Positions 1 through 8,797 of a stretch of 64,000 bases of DNA are shown piece by piece. The stretch comes from BOG-994 sp049514215 (GTDB taxonomy: Bacteria > Pseudomonadota > Gammaproteobacteria > Burkholderiales > Burkholderiaceae_D): NCBI GenBank assembly GCA_049514215.1, contig JBEKVI010000015.1, positions 1 through 64,000 of the forward strand, in the 5' to 3' direction. The translations under genes and the position numbers were made by a program. The notes below the pieces were generated by a model. That model was given only the letters and a program-made list of their open reading frames with translations, was not told where the DNA came from and made no database searches. Each line of letters begins with the position of its first letter. Position 1 is the stretch's first letter.

Positions 1-777
1 TATCCCCTCTCGACGCTGATGCTCGCGGGGATCCGAGAGATCTTGGTGATCTCCACTCCCGCCGACACTCCGCGATTCCAGGAGCTTTTGGGAGACGGAA
101 CTCAGTGGGGCATCCATCTTCGCTACGTCGTGCAACCGTCCCCGGACGGCCTCGCGCAGGCCTTCATTCTTGGACGCGAATTCGTGGGCAATGATCCTGT
201 GACCCTCATCCTGGGCGACAACATCTTCCATGGCCACGATTTGGTCGCGCAGGTTCAAAGGGCGGGTCGGCCAGGTGCGGGGGCGACCGTATTTGCCTAT
301 CGCGTCACTGACCCCGAGCGCTACGGCGTGGTCGAATTTGGCGCTGACGGAAGCGCACTCTCGCTCGAGGAGAAACCGAAAACGCCTAGGTCCAACTACG
401 CCGTGACGGGCCTCTACTTTTACGACAACAGCGTTTTGGACGTGGCCCGAAGCCTCAAACCTTCCGCTCGAGGAGAGTTGGAAATCACTGACGTGAATCT
501 GCACTACCTGAAAGCCGGACGACTCGGAGTCGAAATCTTGGGGCGGGGCATGGCGTGGCTCGACACGGGGACCCACGAATCACTCCTGCAGGCAGCTTCC
601 TTTATCGAAACGATCGAAAAGCGTCAGGGACTCAAAATTGCCTGTCCAGAGGAGATTGCGTACCGCGCCGGCTGGATCGACCGGACCGAGGTCGAGCGCT
701 TGGCGGAGCGTCTGCGTAAGAACGACTACGGACAATACCTTCTTCGCATGCTCGGTGAACAGGTTCTGCGAGCCTAA
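1..777 (+). CDS. rfbA: Glucose-1-phosphate thymidylyltransferase, 5' end outside window
   Basis: Makes dTDP-glucose from dTTP and glucose-1-phosphate, the first step of dTDP-L-rhamnose synthesis in the cytoplasm. The reading frame is open from base 1 (YPLSTLMLAGIREI), so the ATG at 19 is internal. Roughly 36 residues are missing, including the GGxGTRL nucleotide-binding loop. Visible family signatures are LILGDNIFHGHDL, the EKP motif after GSALSLE, and RGELEITDVN near the sugar site. It is followed 22 bases later by rfbC and then rfbD; rfbB is expected just upstream. Identification is by motif and operon context and is firm. Confidence 0.95.
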   Translation, partial: YPLSTLMLAGIREILVISTPADTPRFQELLGDGTQWGIHLRYVVQPSPDGLAQAFILGREFVGNDPVTLILGDNIFHGHDLVAQVQRAGRPGAGATVFAYRVTDPERYGVVEFGADGSALSLEEKPKTPRSNYAVTGLYFYDNSVLDVARSLKPSARGELEITDVNLHYLKAGRLGVEILGRGMAWLDTGTHESLLQAASFIETIEKRQGLKIACPEEIAYRAGWIDRTEVERLAERLRKNDYGQYLLRMLGEQVLRA

Positions 778-799
778 CTTCTCCGCCTAACTCCAATCC

Positions 800-1345
800 A
801 TGCAAGCCATACCTACTTCACTACCCGAAGTCGTCATTCTGGAACCCAAGGTGTTCGGCGACGAACGTGGCTTTTTCCTCGAAAGTTACAACGAGCGCGG
901 ATTTAACGAACTGATTGCCTCTACAACGCGCTTCGTGCAAGACAATCACTCCCGGTCCACAAAGTCGGTGCTCCGGGGTCTTCACTATCAACTTCGTCAC
1001 CCCCAGGGCAAGCTCGTGCGAGTCGTCAGTGGTGAGGTCTTCGACGTAGCGGTCGACCTTCGCCGCAGTTCGGCCAATTTTGGCAAGTGGGCCGCCGTCA
1101 AGCTCTCAGCTGAGAACAAGAGGCTTCTGTGGATACCGCCGGGCTTCGCGCATGGCTTTTTGGTCCTTTCGGATTCCGCGGACTTTCTCTACAAGACGAC
1201 CGAATACTGGCATCCCGCAGACGAGCGCACCATCGCCTGGGACGATCCCGACATCGGGATCGAATGGCCTTCTGACACGAACCCCGTGGTCTCCAAGAAG
1301 GACGCCGAGGGACGTCCCTTTAGGTTGGCCGAAGCCTATCCATGA
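800..1345 (+). CDS. rfbC: dTDP-4-dehydrorhamnose 3,5-epimerase
   Basis: Epimerises C3 and C5 of dTDP-4-keto-6-deoxyglucose, the third step of the dTDP-L-rhamnose pathway. At 181 residues it has normal length for this cupin-fold family. It contains ERGFFLESYN near the N-terminus, the QDNHSRS motif and RGLHYQ with the catalytic-base histidine, DVAVDLR in the middle, and GFAHGF followed by YKTTEYW. The ATG start gives the family N-terminus (MQAIPTSLPEVVILEPKVF). The stop overlaps the rfbD start by four bases (ATGA), indicating translational coupling. Confidence 0.96.
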   Translation: MQAIPTSLPEVVILEPKVFGDERGFFLESYNERGFNELIASTTRFVQDNHSRSTKSVLRGLHYQLRHPQGKLVRVVSGEVFDVAVDLRRSSANFGKWAAVKLSAENKRLLWIPPGFAHGFLVLSDSADFLYKTTEYWHPADERTIAWDDPDIGIEWPSDTNPVVSKKDAEGRPFRLAEAYP

Positions 1346-2232
1346 AGGTGCTGGTGACCGGAGCCAAGGGACAGGTCGGCTGGGAGCTTTGCCGAAGTTT
1401 GCTCCTGAACGGCGATGTCGTGGCCTTGGACCGCAGTCAAGCTGATCTCTCGAGACCCCAATCGCTTGTCCCGATCATCCGGGAGATTCGGCCGGACATC
1501 ATTGTCAACGCCGCCGCCTATACTGCGGTCGATCGAGCGGAGACGGAAGAAGAGCTTGCGACCCGGGTCAACGGCGAATCGGTGGGAGTGCTCGCCGAGG
1601 AGTGCAAGCGACTGGGCGCGCTTCTAATCCACTATTCCACGGATTACGTTTTCGACGGATTAAAGGACGCCCCTTATTCCGAAGACGACGTCGAGAACCC
1701 GCAAAATGCCTACGGCAGAAGTAAACTTGCGGGCGAGAAAGCCATCCGCGCAATCGCGCCGGAGCATTTAATCCTTCGCACATCGTGGGTATTCGCCGAG
1801 CGTGGGAATAACTTCGTCAAAACCATCGTCAGGTTGGCGAAGGAGCGAACCGAATTACGCATCGTGGGGGATCAGTTCGGTGCGCCCACCTGGGCCGCGT
1901 CCATTGCGGATGCAACCTCGCACATCCTAAAACATGCAACGGACGAACGACTGTCGGGCCAGTTCCAATCCGGTACGTTTCATCTCGCCAGTCAGGGCTA
2001 CACGAATTGGCACGCTTTCGCCTCCTGCATTGTCGCGCTGTATCGGAAGCACGCGGGCGAGGATGCCCTGAAGGTGCAGGAGATTCGATCAATCCGATCA
2101 AGCGAGTACCCCGTCGCAGCAAGGAGACCATCGAATTCCCGACTGAAGTGCGAACGGATTCAATCACGCTTCGGCATCCATCTGCCCGATTGGGAAGCCT
2201 GCGTTGCAGCGTGTATTCGCGAACTAAACTGA
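1342..2232 (+). CDS. rfbD: dTDP-4-dehydrorhamnose reductase
   Basis: Reduces dTDP-4-keto-L-rhamnose to dTDP-L-rhamnose with NAD(P)H, completing the pathway. The 296-residue extended short-chain dehydrogenase has the Rossmann loop VTGAKGQVG at residues 5-13, NAAAYTAVD, the STDYVFDG motif and a catalytic YGRSK (YxxxK). It starts within the end of rfbC (ATGA overlap). A 211-base gap without a convincing gene follows before the next glycosyltransferase, so the rfb genes may form their own transcript. Confidence 0.95.
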   Translation: MKVLVTGAKGQVGWELCRSLLLNGDVVALDRSQADLSRPQSLVPIIREIRPDIIVNAAAYTAVDRAETEEELATRVNGESVGVLAEECKRLGALLIHYSTDYVFDGLKDAPYSEDDVENPQNAYGRSKLAGEKAIRAIAPEHLILRTSWVFAERGNNFVKTIVRLAKERTELRIVGDQFGAPTWAASIADATSHILKHATDERLSGQFQSGTFHLASQGYTNWHAFASCIVALYRKHAGEDALKVQEIRSIRSSEYPVAARRPSNSRLKCERIQSRFGIHLPDWEACVAACIRELN

Positions 2233-2443
2233 ACACATCTTTCTTCGCCCGGCAAGCGTGATTGGCGCACACGTCTCTTCGGATGCTCCCAAGGCGTGGT
2301 TTCGGGCTACTACCGGACCTCTCGCAAAGCCAATGCAGGCGACTGTCATCAACGCGCCTGCCGCACAGGGTCCACAGTTCTTTGTGCAAGCCCGCTCTTG
2401 CGACAGTGCCTAAGTCGAGCGCTTCTTGGCTGAAAGAATCTAA

Positions 2444-3781
2444 ATGCGCATAGCACTCTTTGTGCACGCCTTCTTTCCGAAGCATTTCTATGGAACGGAG
2501 ACTTATACGCTCGATCTCGCACGTCGACTGCGTGAACTTGGTCACACTGTGACGGTGGTCACAACGCACGGCGAATCCAACGTGCGCCAAACGGAAAACA
2601 CGACGCGCTATACCTACCTGGATATTCCCGTCATATCCATCGACAAGAGTCGCTACCCCAACAAGGTGGTTCGTGATACCTATCAGCAGCCGATGATGTA
2701 CGACGTGCTCGATTCCATCGTCGCCGAACTTCGCCCCGACATCGCGCACGTCACGCATTTGATCAACCACACCGCGACCCTCCTTGAGGTGCTCAACGCG
2801 CGGGCAGTGCCCGCGATTGCGACGCTGACCGACTTTTTCGGGTTTTGCTTCACCAACAAGCTCGAGGCGGCCGACGGTTCGCTGTGTGCGGGACCCAATC
2901 GCAATCGAAGCAACTGCCTCGCATGCTATTTCAAAGGTGCCGCAGAAGCCTCCTCCCAGTCACGACTCGTCCACTGGGTCAACCGATCGTCTTTTCGCCA
3001 GATGCGACTGGACGCGGTGCGACTCCTGAGTAGCACGGGGCCTTTTCAGGACACATGGGTGCATCACACTGTCGAAGGTCTGCAGGAGCGCCCCGAATTC
3101 CTCAGAAAGATCTACCAAAGCTATCGGGGGCTGATCACCCCGACACGGTTTCTGCGCGAGTCGTACGCCCAAAATGGATTTGATGAGCCGATGCACAACA
3201 TCTGGTTTGGCACCGATATTGACCGCGCCGCGAAGCCTGCGCGCCTGCCGGGCGACGCCCTGCGCATCGGGTTCATCGGTCAGCTTGCCCACCACAAGGG
3301 AATCGATTTGCTCATCGAGGCGTTTGCCAGGCTTCCGCGATCGGCCGCCGAGCTTCGCATCTTCGGCCCCACGGACGACCGTCCGGCTTACGTCCAGAGC
3401 CTGCGTGACCTGGCCTCGGGGCTGCCGGTCCAGTTTCTCGGAACCTTTTCCCCAGGGGAGACGAAAGCGATCATGGACACGCTAGACCTTTTGGTCATTC
3501 CCTCGCGATGGTACGAGAACAGTCCCCTGGTTCTGCTCAACGCGTTGGCGACCCACACACCCGTGGTCGTCTCCGACGTTGCGGGAATGACGGAGTTTCT
3601 CGAGCCGGACCGAAACGGCGTGACCTTCGCACGCTCGGATGCCGATTCTCTGGAATGGGCGCTCAGGCGCTTCGTGGACGGCGAGCTTGATACTCGCGCG
3701 ATGAGCTTGACGACCGGATTCATCCGCACGACAGCGTCGGTTGCGCAAGAGGTTCAAGCGATCTACGAGGAGATCGCTTGA
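2444..3781 (+). CDS. Glycosyltransferase family 4 with a four-cysteine insert
   Basis: A GT-B fold retaining glycosyltransferase of 445 residues, probably cytoplasmic at the membrane face, adding one sugar of the surface polysaccharide; donor and acceptor are unknown. The N-terminus (FVHAFFPKHFYGTETY) is typical of GT4 acceptor domains. The C-terminal donor domain has GFIGQLAHHKG and PSRWYENSP. The usual E-x7-E pair reads E358-x7-N366, so the second acidic residue is replaced by Asn. An N-domain insert carries Cys135, Cys148, Cys158 and Cys161 (C-x12-C-x9-C-x2-C), which could bind metal. The ATG at 2444 has only a weak ribosome site. Confidence 0.88.
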   Translation: MRIALFVHAFFPKHFYGTETYTLDLARRLRELGHTVTVVTTHGESNVRQTENTTRYTYLDIPVISIDKSRYPNKVVRDTYQQPMMYDVLDSIVAELRPDIAHVTHLINHTATLLEVLNARAVPAIATLTDFFGFCFTNKLEAADGSLCAGPNRNRSNCLACYFKGAAEASSQSRLVHWVNRSSFRQMRLDAVRLLSSTGPFQDTWVHHTVEGLQERPEFLRKIYQSYRGLITPTRFLRESYAQNGFDEPMHNIWFGTDIDRAAKPARLPGDALRIGFIGQLAHHKGIDLLIEAFARLPRSAAELRIFGPTDDRPAYVQSLRDLASGLPVQFLGTFSPGETKAIMDTLDLLVIPSRWYENSPLVLLNALATHTPVVVSDVAGMTEFLEPDRNGVTFARSDADSLEWALRRFVDGELDTRAMSLTTGFIRTTASVAQEVQAIYEEIA

Positions 3782-3945
3782 AGTCACGGCGTACGCCGGA
3801 GACGCTCTTCGAGCTGCGCGCTTCCCCCTCACGAAGATCCTCTTCATGCCAGTGATAAGATTCAGGCAATGTCGGCGTCGCTCTTGAGGACCGCAGGCCC
3901 GCCAGCTTCGCGGTCCAGAGGATCCGACGAGGGGCCGCTTAATCC

Positions 3946-3966
3946 GTCAAGCAGATCCTGCTTGAC
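3946..3966. repeat. Perfect 9-bp inverted repeat with 3-base centre
   Basis: GTCAAGCAG, ATC, CTGCTTGAC form a perfect hairpin or dyad ending 21 bases before the GTG start of the next epimerase gene, just upstream of its AGAAGAGAG ribosome site. It could be a regulator-binding site or an RNA hairpin in the leader. No T-tract follows, so it is not an obvious terminator of the preceding glycosyltransferase gene. Confidence 0.55.
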
Positions 3967-3987
3967 CCTGTAGAGAAGAGAGATCGC

Positions 3988-4944
3988 GTGACGAGAACAC
4001 GCTGCTTGGTCATCGGTGGTGCCGGTTTCATCGGATCGCATATTGTCGATGCGCTCTTGCTCCGAGGCCATCGCGTTCGCGTCTTCGATCGGATCGACCC
4101 GAGGCTGTATCGAGCAGACCGCGCCCACGCCGAGCTGGAGTATGTCCAGGGGGACTTCTGTAGCGTGACCGATCTCCAAGGCGCCCTCGCCGACTGCAAC
4201 ACCTGCTTTCACCTGGCCTCGACCACCCTTCCCAAGACCTCGAACGACAATCCGGTTTTTGACGTCGAAACCAATCTTCTCGCAACGCTGAAACTCCTCC
4301 AGCAGGCCAGTCGTTCCGGTATGAAGCGCATGATCTTTCTTTCCTCCGGTGGCACTGTCTATGGCGTCCCACGCTACGTCCCGATCGACGAAGGCCATCC
4401 CACGGACCCGACCAATTCCTACGGGATCGTCAAGCTCGCAATTGAAAAGTACCTGGCGCTTTTTAAGGCGGCGGGCGGTCTCGATTACGTGGTCTTGAGG
4501 ATCTCCAATCCTTTCGGAGAGGGTCAACGCATTACCGGGGCCCAGGGAGTCATCGCTGTATTCATGGGCAAGGTGCTCAAAGGCGAGCCCCTCGAGGTCT
4601 GGGGGGACGGATCGGTCGTGCGTGACTACGTCTATATCCGGGACGTGGTCGAGGCGATGCTGGCCTCGATGGATTACGAGGGAGAGCATCGCATCTTCAA
4701 CATCGGCTCGGGAAGGCCTCTGTCGCTAATCGAGGTTATCGACGCGATCGAAAAGGTCACCAATCGGCGTGTTGAGCGCCGGTTTCATGAAGCGCGCTCG
4801 TTCGATGTCCCGGTGAGTGTCTTGTCCATCGAACGCGCAAGGCAGTACCTGGGCTGGAGTCCCAAGACCGAGTTTTTCGAGGGTCTTTCCAGAACGCGTG
4901 ACTGGATCGAGACCGAATTGCGTGACGGCGCGACCCGCGCCTAG
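3988..4944 (+). CDS. NAD-dependent sugar-nucleotide epimerase/dehydratase (GalE-like)
   Basis: An extended short-chain dehydrogenase of 318 residues acting on an NDP-sugar, probably a 4-epimerase in the polysaccharide pathway. It has the NAD-binding GGAGFIGSH near residue 9, the LSSGGTVYG serine motif and catalytic Tyr/Lys in NSYGIVK. VRDYVYIRDVVEA and the LGWSPKTEF C-terminal pattern are typical of UDP-glucose/GlcNAc 4-epimerase relatives. GTG is the start, preceded by AGAAGAGAG about 7 bases away. Substrate cannot be set from sequence alone. Confidence 0.87.
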   Translation: MTRTRCLVIGGAGFIGSHIVDALLLRGHRVRVFDRIDPRLYRADRAHAELEYVQGDFCSVTDLQGALADCNTCFHLASTTLPKTSNDNPVFDVETNLLATLKLLQQASRSGMKRMIFLSSGGTVYGVPRYVPIDEGHPTDPTNSYGIVKLAIEKYLALFKAAGGLDYVVLRISNPFGEGQRITGAQGVIAVFMGKVLKGEPLEVWGDGSVVRDYVYIRDVVEAMLASMDYEGEHRIFNIGSGRPLSLIEVIDAIEKVTNRRVERRFHEARSFDVPVSVLSIERARQYLGWSPKTEFFEGLSRTRDWIETELRDGATRA

Positions 4945-4964
4945 CCGAGGATTTTCGGCTTTCT
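4943..4964 (+). terminator. Putative intrinsic terminator after the epimerase gene
   Basis: AGCCGA and TCGGCT pair around a 6-base loop and are followed by TTCT. The stem overlaps the stop codon of the epimerase gene. The stem is short and the T-run imperfect, so it may be a weak terminator or attenuator before the next glycosyltransferase gene. Confidence 0.4.
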
Positions 4965-5076
4965 AGAACACGCGCACAAACTCGAGCACCATGACTGAAC
5001 CCAGTGCCTTTAGAAACCCGGTACCGAAGATATTGATGTTCTCTCCGGTCAGGCGAACCTGGGGCAGAGGCGTGCC

Positions 5077-6051
5077 TTGAAAGCTTCGGTTGCCCTCGCA
5101 ACGTACAACGGCAGCGCCTATCTGGGCGAGCAACTCGCAAGCCTTCTGGCGCAGACGCGCTCGCTCGACGAGATCGTGGTGTCCGATGATCACTCGAGCG
5201 ATGGGACCGTGGGCATCGCCAGACAAGCCCTAGGGGCGTTGGATCCTCAAAAGACGCGCGTGAGTATCCTTGAGAGTCCCCACAATCAAGGAGTCTCTCG
5301 CAATTTTGAGAGCGCCATTGCGGCGTGCCACGGCGACATCGTGTTCCTTTGCGATCAGGACGACTACTGGATGCCCGAGAAGGTGGAACGCATGCTCGAC
5401 GCCTTCGCTCGCTCCCCAGAACTGATCCTGCTCTATTCGAATGCGGTGCTCGTGGGGGCCCGACGCGAACGTCTTCCGAGCACGCAGTTTTCCGCGCTGG
5501 GCGTAACCGGCCAAGAACTCGCATTGGTGCGCAGCGGCCACGCGTTTGACGCCCTACTCCATCGGAACCTCGTGACGGGCGCAACCGCCGCTTTTCGGCG
5601 CGAGGTCTTCGAACTTGCACGTCCGTTTCCGCGGGAATGGGTTCACGATGAATGGATCGCTGCAATCGCATCGGCGCTCGGACGTGTGGACTTCATCGCC
5701 GATGCGTTAATCGAGTATCGCCAGCATGCAAGTAATGAAATCGGCATGAGGCCCTTAAGTGTCACGGAGCGATTCGAAAATCTCTTTCGAAAAAGGGGGG
5801 ACTTCTGCGCGCGCGAAGCCTCGCGCGGACAGATCCTCTTGGATCGACTCATCGCACTGGGTGACCGTATCCCCCCCGACAAAGTGCACAGGCTTAGAGA
5901 ACGCATCGCGCATCTTCAATTTCGCGATCGCCTTCCCAGACGCCGGCTGGCCCGGGCTGTGCCTGTCGCTCGCGAAGCATTGACGGGTCGTTACTCCGCC
6001 TACGGCCGAGGTCTTCGCAGCATCCTGCGGGATCTCCTGGAGCCCCTCTGA
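5077..6051 (+). CDS. Glycosyltransferase family 2 (rhamnosyltransferase-like)
   Basis: A GT-A fold inverting transferase of 324 residues. It begins directly with the family strand VALATYNGSAYLGEQLASLL and DEIVVSDDHSSDGT, and has the metal-binding DQDDYW motif near residue 93. The later WVHDEWIAAIA segment (residues 188-198) is the acceptor-side region typical of bacterial rhamnosyltransferases. The start is TTG at 5077: an in-frame stop lies just upstream, and GGGGCAGAGG serves as ribosome site. Given the adjacent dTDP-rhamnose genes, transfer of rhamnose is plausible but unproven. Confidence 0.88.
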   Translation: MKASVALATYNGSAYLGEQLASLLAQTRSLDEIVVSDDHSSDGTVGIARQALGALDPQKTRVSILESPHNQGVSRNFESAIAACHGDIVFLCDQDDYWMPEKVERMLDAFARSPELILLYSNAVLVGARRERLPSTQFSALGVTGQELALVRSGHAFDALLHRNLVTGATAAFRREVFELARPFPREWVHDEWIAAIASALGRVDFIADALIEYRQHASNEIGMRPLSVTERFENLFRKRGDFCAREASRGQILLDRLIALGDRIPPDKVHRLRERIAHLQFRDRLPRRRLARAVPVAREALTGRYSAYGRGLRSILRDLLEPL

Positions 6052-6055
6052 TCGA

Positions 6056-6083
6056 GGGCCGCCGACCCGAAGCGCGGCGGCCC
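6056..6083. terminator. GC-rich hairpin between convergent glycosyltransferase genes
   Basis: GGGCCGCCG and CGGCGGCCC form a perfect 9-bp stem around a 10-base loop in the 51-base gap between two convergent stop codons. No T-tract is present on either side, so it would be a bidirectional, non-canonical terminator or a 3'-end stabilising hairpin. Confidence 0.45.
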
Positions 6084-6102
6084 GAACCGGCCCCAATGCG
6101 GA

Positions 6103-6948
6103 TCAAAAAAACCGCCAGCCGTGTTTCCGGAAAAATCGGAAGGCCGAGGCCAGGAAAAGCCGGACATGGAGCAGTCCCTTTTGGGCCGCCCCTCCGCCAT
6201 GATGGACGATCCGAACCTCCGGCACATAGGCGATCGCCGCGAACTTTCTCGCGCGAAGCGTGAGATCGTAGTCCTCGAAGTACAGGAAATAGCGCGGGTC
6301 AAAGCCTCCGGCGCGCTTTAGGATGTCTGCGCGAAAGAACATGAAGCAGCCGCTGATCAGCGGCGGGTCGCGCACGATCTGCTCGCTGCCGATGACATCG
6401 CGCATTTCGTAGCGCGCGAGACGCCCCGCAAAGCGTTTGCGCAGGCCGCGCGGCAAAAAGCCGCGGACGAATAGATCCAGCACGCTCGGATAGCGTCGGC
6501 ACAGGTACTGCATCTGGCCGTTCTCATCGAACACGAGCGGTGCGAGCAGGCCGAAATTGATATGCCCGTCGAGGAAACGGACCGCCCGCGCAAGCGCCTG
6601 GGGATGAAGTCCGACATCGGGATTGAGGATCAAATGGTAGCGAGCCCGCGACTTCGCGATCCCAAGATTGTGTCCCCGGCCATAGCCGACGTTGCCCTGA
6701 CCCTCGATGACCTCCACGGCGCCAAAGCGAGCCCACACCGACTGCAGATCCGGCTTCTCGAGAAGTGCTCGAGCCTCGTGTAGAAGCGCGTTATCAATCA
6801 AGACCACCTGGCTGCCACCGGTGTGGGGATTCATTGCGTCAAGGACCGCGGCCGCTTCGCTCAGGGTGTGAATCGTGGCCTCAAAAAGGACGGGATCGGA
6901 ATGGTAGACGACGATCGAGACGGACAGAAGGGGCGAGAGCGGCGACAT
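6103..6948 (-). CDS. Glycosyltransferase family 2
   Basis: A 281-residue GT-A transferase. The N-terminus has VSIVVYHSDPVLF, the metal site is ILNPDVGLHP, and the C-terminal half has ISGCFMFFRADILKRAGGFD followed by YFEDYDLTLR, the ED(Y/V)DL acidic motif of rhamnosyltransferase-like GT2 enzymes. It lies 7 bases downstream of the two-domain glycosyltransferase gene on the same strand and converges with the glycosyltransferase at 5077. Likely adds one residue of the repeat unit on the cytoplasmic side; the sugar is not determinable. Confidence 0.9.
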   Translation of the reverse strand: MSPLSPLLSVSIVVYHSDPVLFEATIHTLSEAAAVLDAMNPHTGGSQVVLIDNALLHEARALLEKPDLQSVWARFGAVEVIEGQGNVGYGRGHNLGIAKSRARYHLILNPDVGLHPQALARAVRFLDGHINFGLLAPLVFDENGQMQYLCRRYPSVLDLFVRGFLPRGLRKRFAGRLARYEMRDVIGSEQIVRDPPLISGCFMFFRADILKRAGGFDPRYFLYFEDYDLTLRARKFAAIAYVPEVRIVHHGGGAAQKGLLHVRLFLASAFRFFRKHGWRFF

Positions 6949-6955
6949 TATCGGA

Positions 6956-8797
6956 TCAGGCCCGGCGCGTGAGTGCGTGGCCGGCGCGTCTTAGCACATG
7001 GAACAAGGGTCCTGCAAAGGGCAGTCTCAAAGCCAGTGAGCGCAGCATCGACCTTCGCAGCGCAAAGACCGTTTTGTATCGCTCGATCTCCTGTGCATAG
7101 GCCAGGACCTCGGTTGGACTGAGCGTCACCCGCAGTTGACCATTTTTCTCGTTGGCCCGGGCGCGATAGTCCTCGAGTCTCAGAAAGCGCTGGTAGGCGT
7201 CCTCCCCCTCTTCCGGCACCGAGTAGAGCGACGTCACTTTTTCAACGAAGAAGAAATCGACATCGAGGCTGTAGCGGATCCAGAGATTCCAGTCCTCGAG
7301 ATTGTCCAACTCCTCGTCCAGGCCGCCCTTTTCCAGATAGAGCGATCGCCGAAACAAGACCGACTGGATGGGCAGATAGTTGTGATCCCATAGCAGTGCA
7401 CGGGAAAACGGCTGGTGCACCGAGACGCGAAATGAGCTCGCATCCCCGTCCTGTCCCGAGGCTGCGGTCGCATCTCCGGGCACCTCAAAGGCCAGCGAGT
7501 AGGCCGCTCCCGCAGCCGGATGGGCCAAGAGAGCGGCCACGAGGACCTCCAGATGATCGGCATAGAACAGATCGTCGTCATCCAAGAAGCAAACGAATTC
7601 GCCTTGCGCTGCGGCCAGACCCACATTGCCGGCGCGGCAACGCCCGGATTTCTCGATGGCCTGATAGTGCACGCGCATGATCGAGCCCTCGCCCCGAAAG
7701 CGTTCGACCAGATCGTGCGCCTCGTTGGACCCGTCTTCGACGACCACGATTTCAATGTTGGGATGTGTCTGATTGGCCAGCGAGTAGAGTGCTGCCTCGA
7801 GCTTTGAAGTCCGGCCCGAATAGGTACGCGTGATGACCGACACCAGCGGCCGCTCCCCTTCGGAAGGAGACAAAAGGTAGAAGGCTCCCGCTCGGGTTCG
7901 CTCATAGTCCCAAAGGCGAAACGGGAAATAGGCACCGTGGCGCCGGGTCCTCAAAAAACGCGGACCCAGCGTGACCAAGTTCCATCCGATGTCTGCGACA
8001 CCGCGCCAGTAGCGCTCGACTCGGGGAGGCACGCACCACAGTCCCAGATAAAGAACGGGAACCGCAAGCAGGTTCAGAGCCGATCCGTAACGTAGCCGCA
8101 GCAGGAGGTTGGCGAGCTTGCTTCCCATGAACTGGGCCCGTTTTCTCTGGCCGGCCATGGAATAGGATTCATGCCAGCACACGGCGCTGGGGACGTAGCG
8201 CAGAATGTATCCCTGGTCTCGCAGCCGATAAGAAAGCTCGACGTCTTCGCCGTAGAGGAAAAGCAGCTCCTCGTAGCCGCCAACGGCCAGCAGCGCCTGC
8301 CTGCGAAAGAGAACACAGGCATGAGAGGACCAGCGCGTGGCCAGCGTAACCGGATCGTAGAGTTTGGGGTGCTCAAAGGGCTTCTGGCGCATCTCCCAGC
8401 TCGCGGTGGCGGGCGTGTCCGACAGGGCGGCGCTCACGAGCGTCACAAGGGCATCGGGCTCGAAGCGCAGGTCGACATTGGTCACGAGAAAAAAAGGGCC
8501 GCCGGATCGGGCCAGGTTCGCATTGTGCGCGCGCCCAAAGCCGATGTTCTCGCCCAGATCGACGCGAAACCCGGCGCAGCGGGTCTCCCAGGTGGCAGCC
8601 AGTAGGCGCAGGGCCTCGCGCGTTCCATCGGTGGACCCGTTCTCGCGCACCCAAATGCGCACATGGTCGAGGGGAAATTGCTGGGCGGCGAGGCTCGCAA
8701 AAAAGGCCTCAAGCCAGCCTGCCGAGTTATGGGTGACGATCGACACGTCCAAAACGGGCAGGCTTGCCTGAACCTCCGTGCCCGGCTCAATCGCCAC
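6956..8797 (-). CDS. Two-domain glycosyltransferase (GT2-GT2)
   Basis: 613 residues with two complete GT2 catalytic domains. Domain 1 (about 15-260) has VSIVTHNSAGWLEAFFASL, VTNVDLRF and YGEDVELSYRL. Domain 2 (about 320-530) has VSVITRTYSGRTSKLEAAL, IEIVVVEDGS and the DxD-type FLDDDDLF. Such bifunctional proteins often add two successive sugars or polymerise an alternating chain. The start is GTG at 8797, and the gene for the single-domain GT2 follows 7 bases later. Both domains keep their acidic metal motifs, so both look active. Confidence 0.9.
   Translation of the reverse strand: MAIEPGTEVQASLPVLDVSIVTHNSAGWLEAFFASLAAQQFPLDHVRIWVRENGSTDGTREALRLLAATWETRCAGFRVDLGENIGFGRAHNANLARSGGPFFLVTNVDLRFEPDALVTLVSAALSDTPATASWEMRQKPFEHPKLYDPVTLATRWSSHACVLFRRQALLAVGGYEELLFLYGEDVELSYRLRDQGYILRYVPSAVCWHESYSMAGQRKRAQFMGSKLANLLLRLRYGSALNLLAVPVLYLGLWCVPPRVERYWRGVADIGWNLVTLGPRFLRTRRHGAYFPFRLWDYERTRAGAFYLLSPSEGERPLVSVITRTYSGRTSKLEAALYSLANQTHPNIEIVVVEDGSNEAHDLVERFRGEGSIMRVHYQAIEKSGRCRAGNVGLAAAQGEFVCFLDDDDLFYADHLEVLVAALLAHPAAGAAYSLAFEVPGDATAASGQDGDASSFRVSVHQPFSRALLWDHNYLPIQSVLFRRSLYLEKGGLDEELDNLEDWNLWIRYSLDVDFFFVEKVTSLYSVPEEGEDAYQRFLRLEDYRARANEKNGQLRVTLSPTEVLAYAQEIERYKTVFALRRSMLRSLALRLPFAGPLFHVLRRAGHALTRRA

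Noticed and set aside
2233..2443. Short rightward frames between rfbD and the GT4 gene
   Set aside because: About 50-60 codons, no ribosome site and no motif; could be remnant sequence but nothing supports a gene.
1829..2770. Leftward open frame across the rfbD 3' end and the GT4 5' end
   Set aside because: Overlaps two genes with clear motifs; no recognisable domain.
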